Below, one piece after another: positions 62,012-64,000 of a stretch of DNA of 64,000 nucleotides. The position numbers and the translations under genes are program-made. Under the pieces are notes generated by a model, which was not told the origin of the DNA, ran no database searches, and was given only the letters and a program-made list of their open reading frames with translations. Numbering within the stretch: the first letter of the stretch is position 1; every line of letters starts with the position of its first letter. This DNA comes from Streptomyces naganishii JCM 4654 (lineage in GTDB: Bacteria; Actinomycetota; Actinomycetes; Streptomycetales; Streptomycetaceae), in the NCBI RefSeq assembly GCF_014650575.1, contig NZ_BMVF01000002.1:186001-250000 (forward strand), in the 5' to 3' direction.

Positions 62012-62043
62012 CGCCGCGGGCGACGGCCTGAGAGCCGCGCGAC

Positions 62044-62057
62044 GTTTCACGTGAAAC
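62044..62057. other. parS site (exact)
   Basis: Exact parS between trxA stop and its terminator. Confidence 0.95.
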
Positions 62058-62058
62058 A

Positions 62059-62092
62059 CGAATGGGCCAACCCCGACGGGTTGGCCCATTCG
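62059..62092. terminator. Bidirectional terminator between trxA and GNAT
   Basis: Perfect 15-bp inverted repeat (62059-62073 with 62078-62092), 4-base loop, one base from a parS site. Confidence 0.92.
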
Positions 62093-62098
62093 CTTGTC

Positions 62099-62716
62099 CT
62101 ACAGCGGCCGCAGGGCCGGTTCCTTCTGGACTGCACCCAGCAACCGGTCGAGCGCCATCTCCACGTCTTCCTTCCAGGACAGCGTCGACCTCAGTTCCAG
62201 CCGCAGCCGTGGGTGGGTGGGATGGTGCCGGACCGTCTTGAACCCCACGGCCAGCAGATGATCGGCCGGCAGCATGCACGCCGGTTCCTTCCAGCGGGCG
62301 TCACCGAACGCCTCTATGGCTTTGAAGCCCCGCCGCAGCAGATCCTTGGCCACCGTCTGGACCATCACCCGGCCCAGCCCCTGCCCTTGATAGCCCGGCA
62401 TGACGAAGGCGGTCATCAGCTGGACCGCGTCGGGGGAGACCGGGCTCGTGGGGAACGCGGTGGAGCGGGGGACGTAGGCGGGGGGAGCGTAGAGCACGAA
62501 GCCCACCGGAACGTCGTCGACGTAGACGACCCGGCCGCAGGAGCCCCAGTCCAGCAGGACGGCGGAGATCCAGGCCTCCTTCTCCAGCGCGGGCGTGCCC
62601 GCCTTCACCGCGGCTTCGCCGCTGACGGGGTCCAACTCCCAGAAGACACACGCGCGGCAGCGCTTGGGAAGGTCCTGAAGGTTGTCCAGCGTGAGCGGTA
62701 CGAGCCGACGGCCCAT
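62099..62716 (-). CDS. GNAT-family N-acetyltransferase
   Basis: 205 aa. GNAT core in VVYVDDVPVGFVLYAPP and AFVMPGYQGQGLGRVMVQTVAKDLLRRGFKAIEAFG (acetyl-CoA motif QGQGLG). An N-terminal CRACVFWELD motif with two cysteines is characteristic of the group that adjoins parB in actinobacteria (Rv3916c in M. tuberculosis). Function unknown. Confidence 0.92.
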   Translation of the reverse strand: MGRRLVPLTLDNLQDLPKRCRACVFWELDPVSGEAAVKAGTPALEKEAWISAVLLDWGSCGRVVYVDDVPVGFVLYAPPAYVPRSTAFPTSPVSPDAVQLMTAFVMPGYQGQGLGRVMVQTVAKDLLRRGFKAIEAFGDARWKEPACMLPADHLLAVGFKTVRHHPTHPRLRLELRSTLSWKEDVEMALDRLLGAVQKEPALRPL

Positions 62717-62863
62717 GAAGGCTGATCCTCGCTTCCTTCGCTCGCGGCGTCACGAGCGGCTGACAGAGCGCCGCGCTCCCGGATCAGGCCGCCGACGAAG
62801 CCGCCGACCGCACCCAGTCCCAGACCCGCGCTCACCCATCCGGTGCGGCTCACCGTTCGCATG
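62605..62863 (-). CDS. Small ORF overlapping the GNAT start (doubtful)
   Basis: 85-codon frame starting MRTVSRTGWVSAGLGLGAVGGFVGGLIRER, with GGAGGCGGGGGCC before its ATG and a Gly-rich hydrophobic segment. GC at third positions is high in the first ~30 codons then drops, and the 3' half overlaps the GNAT start by 112 bp. It may be a real short membrane protein whose end decayed, or a chance frame. Confidence 0.3.
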
Positions 62864-62964
62864 GCCCCCGCCTCCCACTCAAAGGTGCCGCCAGGTGGAT
62901 GCGCCATACCGATCGCAATCGTATCCACGAAGCGATTCCATCGAAACCGCCTGAAAGCAAAAGA

Positions 62965-63001
62965 GCGGGCCGTGTTCCGGTACACACCGGACACGGCCCG
63001 C
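62965..63001. terminator. Terminator after parB
   Basis: Strong hairpin of about 16 bp (one extra T in one arm), loop ACAC, 50 bp after the parB stop. Confidence 0.88.
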
Positions 63002-63050
63002 CCCTGCCGATCGGCCGAGCCGAGAGCGGCCTCAAGAGCCGCCCACGAGC

Positions 63051-64000
63051 TCAGTCCTCCGCGTCCTCCGTCCCGCCCTCCAGCAGGCTCTTCTGCAGCA
63101 CCGGACCCTCGCCCGGCGCCAGCGTGCCGAGGATGCGCTCCAAGTCCTCCATGGAGGCGAACTCGACGGTGATCTTGCCCTTCTTCTGCCCCAGGTCGAC
63201 CTTCACCCGGGTCTCGAAACGGTCGGAGAGGCGGGTCGCCAGGTCCGACAGCGCGGGCGAGACCCGGGCACCGGCGCGCGGCCCCTTGGAGCGCGGAGCC
63301 GTCTGAGGACGCGAGCCCATCAGGGTCACGATCTCCTCGACGGCCCGCACGGAGAGGCCCTCGGCCACGATCCGGTGGGCCAGCCTGTCCTGCTCCTCCG
63401 AGTCCTCCACGGAGAGCAGCGCCCGAGCGTGACCGGCCGAGAGCACTCCGGCGGCGACCCTGCGCTGCACCGCAGGCGACAGCTTCAGCAGCCGCAGGGT
63501 GTTGGAGACCTGGGGGCGGGACCGGCCGATGCGGTCAGCCAGCTGGTCGTGGGTGCAGTTGAAATCCTTCAGCAGCTGGTCGTAGGCGGCCGCCTCTTCC
63601 AACGGGTTCAGCTGCGCCCGGTGCAGGTTCTCCAGCAGGGCGTCCAGGAGGAGCTTCTCGTCGTCCGTGGCCCGCACGATCGCCGGGATCGCCTCGAGGC
63701 CGGCCTCACGGCAGGCCCGCCAGCGCCGCTCGCCCATGATGAGCTCGTAGCGCGCGGGGCCGAGCTGCCGTACGACGACGGGCTGGAGCAGTCCGACCTC
63801 CTTGATGGAGGTGACAAGCTCGGCCAGCGCGTCCTCGTCGAACACCTCACGCGGCTGGCGGGGGTTCGGCGTGATGGCGTCCAGGGGAAGCTCGGCGAAG
63901 TGGGCACCCACGGGAGGCGCGGGCGCCTCCGGGATCCCGGCGCCCATCGGCTCCTCTGTTTCACGTGAAACAGGCGGCAGCGTGGCCACCTTCGCCGCAG
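63051..64000 (-). CDS. parB: Chromosome-partitioning protein ParB (N-terminus beyond window)
   Basis: At least 316 residues visible, open to the right edge. Seen: the ParB N-terminal domain [16 protein letters not shown], the CTP-binding GERRWRA motif, the helix-turn-helix [25 protein letters not shown] that reads parS, and the C-terminal dimer region. The frame continues past the last GTG (63989), and the usual N-terminal RRGLGRGLGALI motif that contacts ParA is not inside the window, so the true start lies outside. A parS site lies in codons just upstream of residue PM, read as VSRET. Confidence 0.98.
   Translation of the reverse strand, partial: AAKVATLPPVSRETEEPMGAGIPEAPAPPVGAHFAELPLDAITPNPRQPREVFDEDALAELVTSIKEVGLLQPVVVRQLGPARYELIMGERRWRACREAGLEAIPAIVRATDDEKLLLDALLENLHRAQLNPLEEAAAYDQLLKDFNCTHDQLADRIGRSRPQVSNTLRLLKLSPAVQRRVAAGVLSAGHARALLSVEDSEEQDRLAHRIVAEGLSVRAVEEIVTLMGSRPQTAPRSKGPRAGARVSPALSDLATRLSDRFETRVKVDLGQKKGKITVEFASMEDLERILGTLAPGEGPVLQKSLLEGGTEDAED
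63958..63971. other. parS site (exact), inside parB
   Basis: Exact parS in the parB coding sequence; frame gives VSRET. The gene for the binder contains its own binding site. Confidence 0.95.

Overview
The window is high-GC actinobacterial chromosome, and gene content points to Streptomyces close to oriC. The evidence is an SsgR/SsgA sporulation pair, TTA leucine codons confined to two regulators, many GTG starts and short or absent leaders, a Rex operator before cydAB-cydDC, a sigma-R promoter before trxBA, and at least twelve exact copies of the 14-bp parS palindrome. parB runs off the right end. The gene order matches, from memory, the S. coelicolor segment from parB out past the cyd operon, so the right end is origin-proximal. 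No prophage, insertion sequence, CRISPR array, tRNA, rRNA or secondary-metabolite cluster was seen.

Layout, left to right. 1-6.2 kb: an ABC ATPase with its truncated permease, a hydrolase-SDR fusion, KptA, a small unknown protein, a luciferase-like oxidoreductase and a HAD phosphatase. 6.2-12.5 kb: cytochrome bd oxidase (cydA, cydB) with the fused CydDC exporter, under a Rex site. 12.5-17.7 kb: an aminotransferase, a LacI regulator with a TTA codon, a metallophosphatase and a membrane protein. 17.7-21.2 kb: thiC with a TPP riboswitch, and a YibE/F membrane protein. 21.3-33.5 kb: ssgA/ssgR and an accessory-looking run of small enzymes and regulators (cupin, cystathionine lyase-like, LysR with a TTA codon, Nudix, three regulators beside their probable targets, GNATs, serine hydrolase, methyltransferase). 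33.6-38.7 kb: dnaB, a MATE pump, and rpsF-ssb-rpsR-rplI. 39-46 kb: cell-wall genes (FemX, alanine racemase-like protein, GT87 membrane protein, class A PBP). 46.4-50.3 kb: PadR-ino1, an MFS protein and an LppU-like protein. 50.4-62 kb: CCA transferase, a DUF6049 secreted protein, MurJ, a separate pseudokinase, SigM, its anti-sigma factor, trxB and trxA. 62-64 kb: a GNAT protein and parB.

The core genes cover replication (dnaB, ssb), segregation (parB, parS), lipid II flipping and crosslinking (murJ, pseudokinase, PBP, femX), redox control (cyd, trx) and translation (rpsF, rpsR, rplI, cca). I found no candidate for a wholly new enzyme system. The least-explained signals are in DNA architecture. 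Several parS sites sit at the centre of long, near-perfect palindromes placed like terminators. Two one-mismatch parS copies lie inside the variable P3 arm of the thiC TPP riboswitch. Other parS copies lie inside coding sequence or overlap a start codon. There are also two clusters of DnaA-box-like sequences outside oriC.
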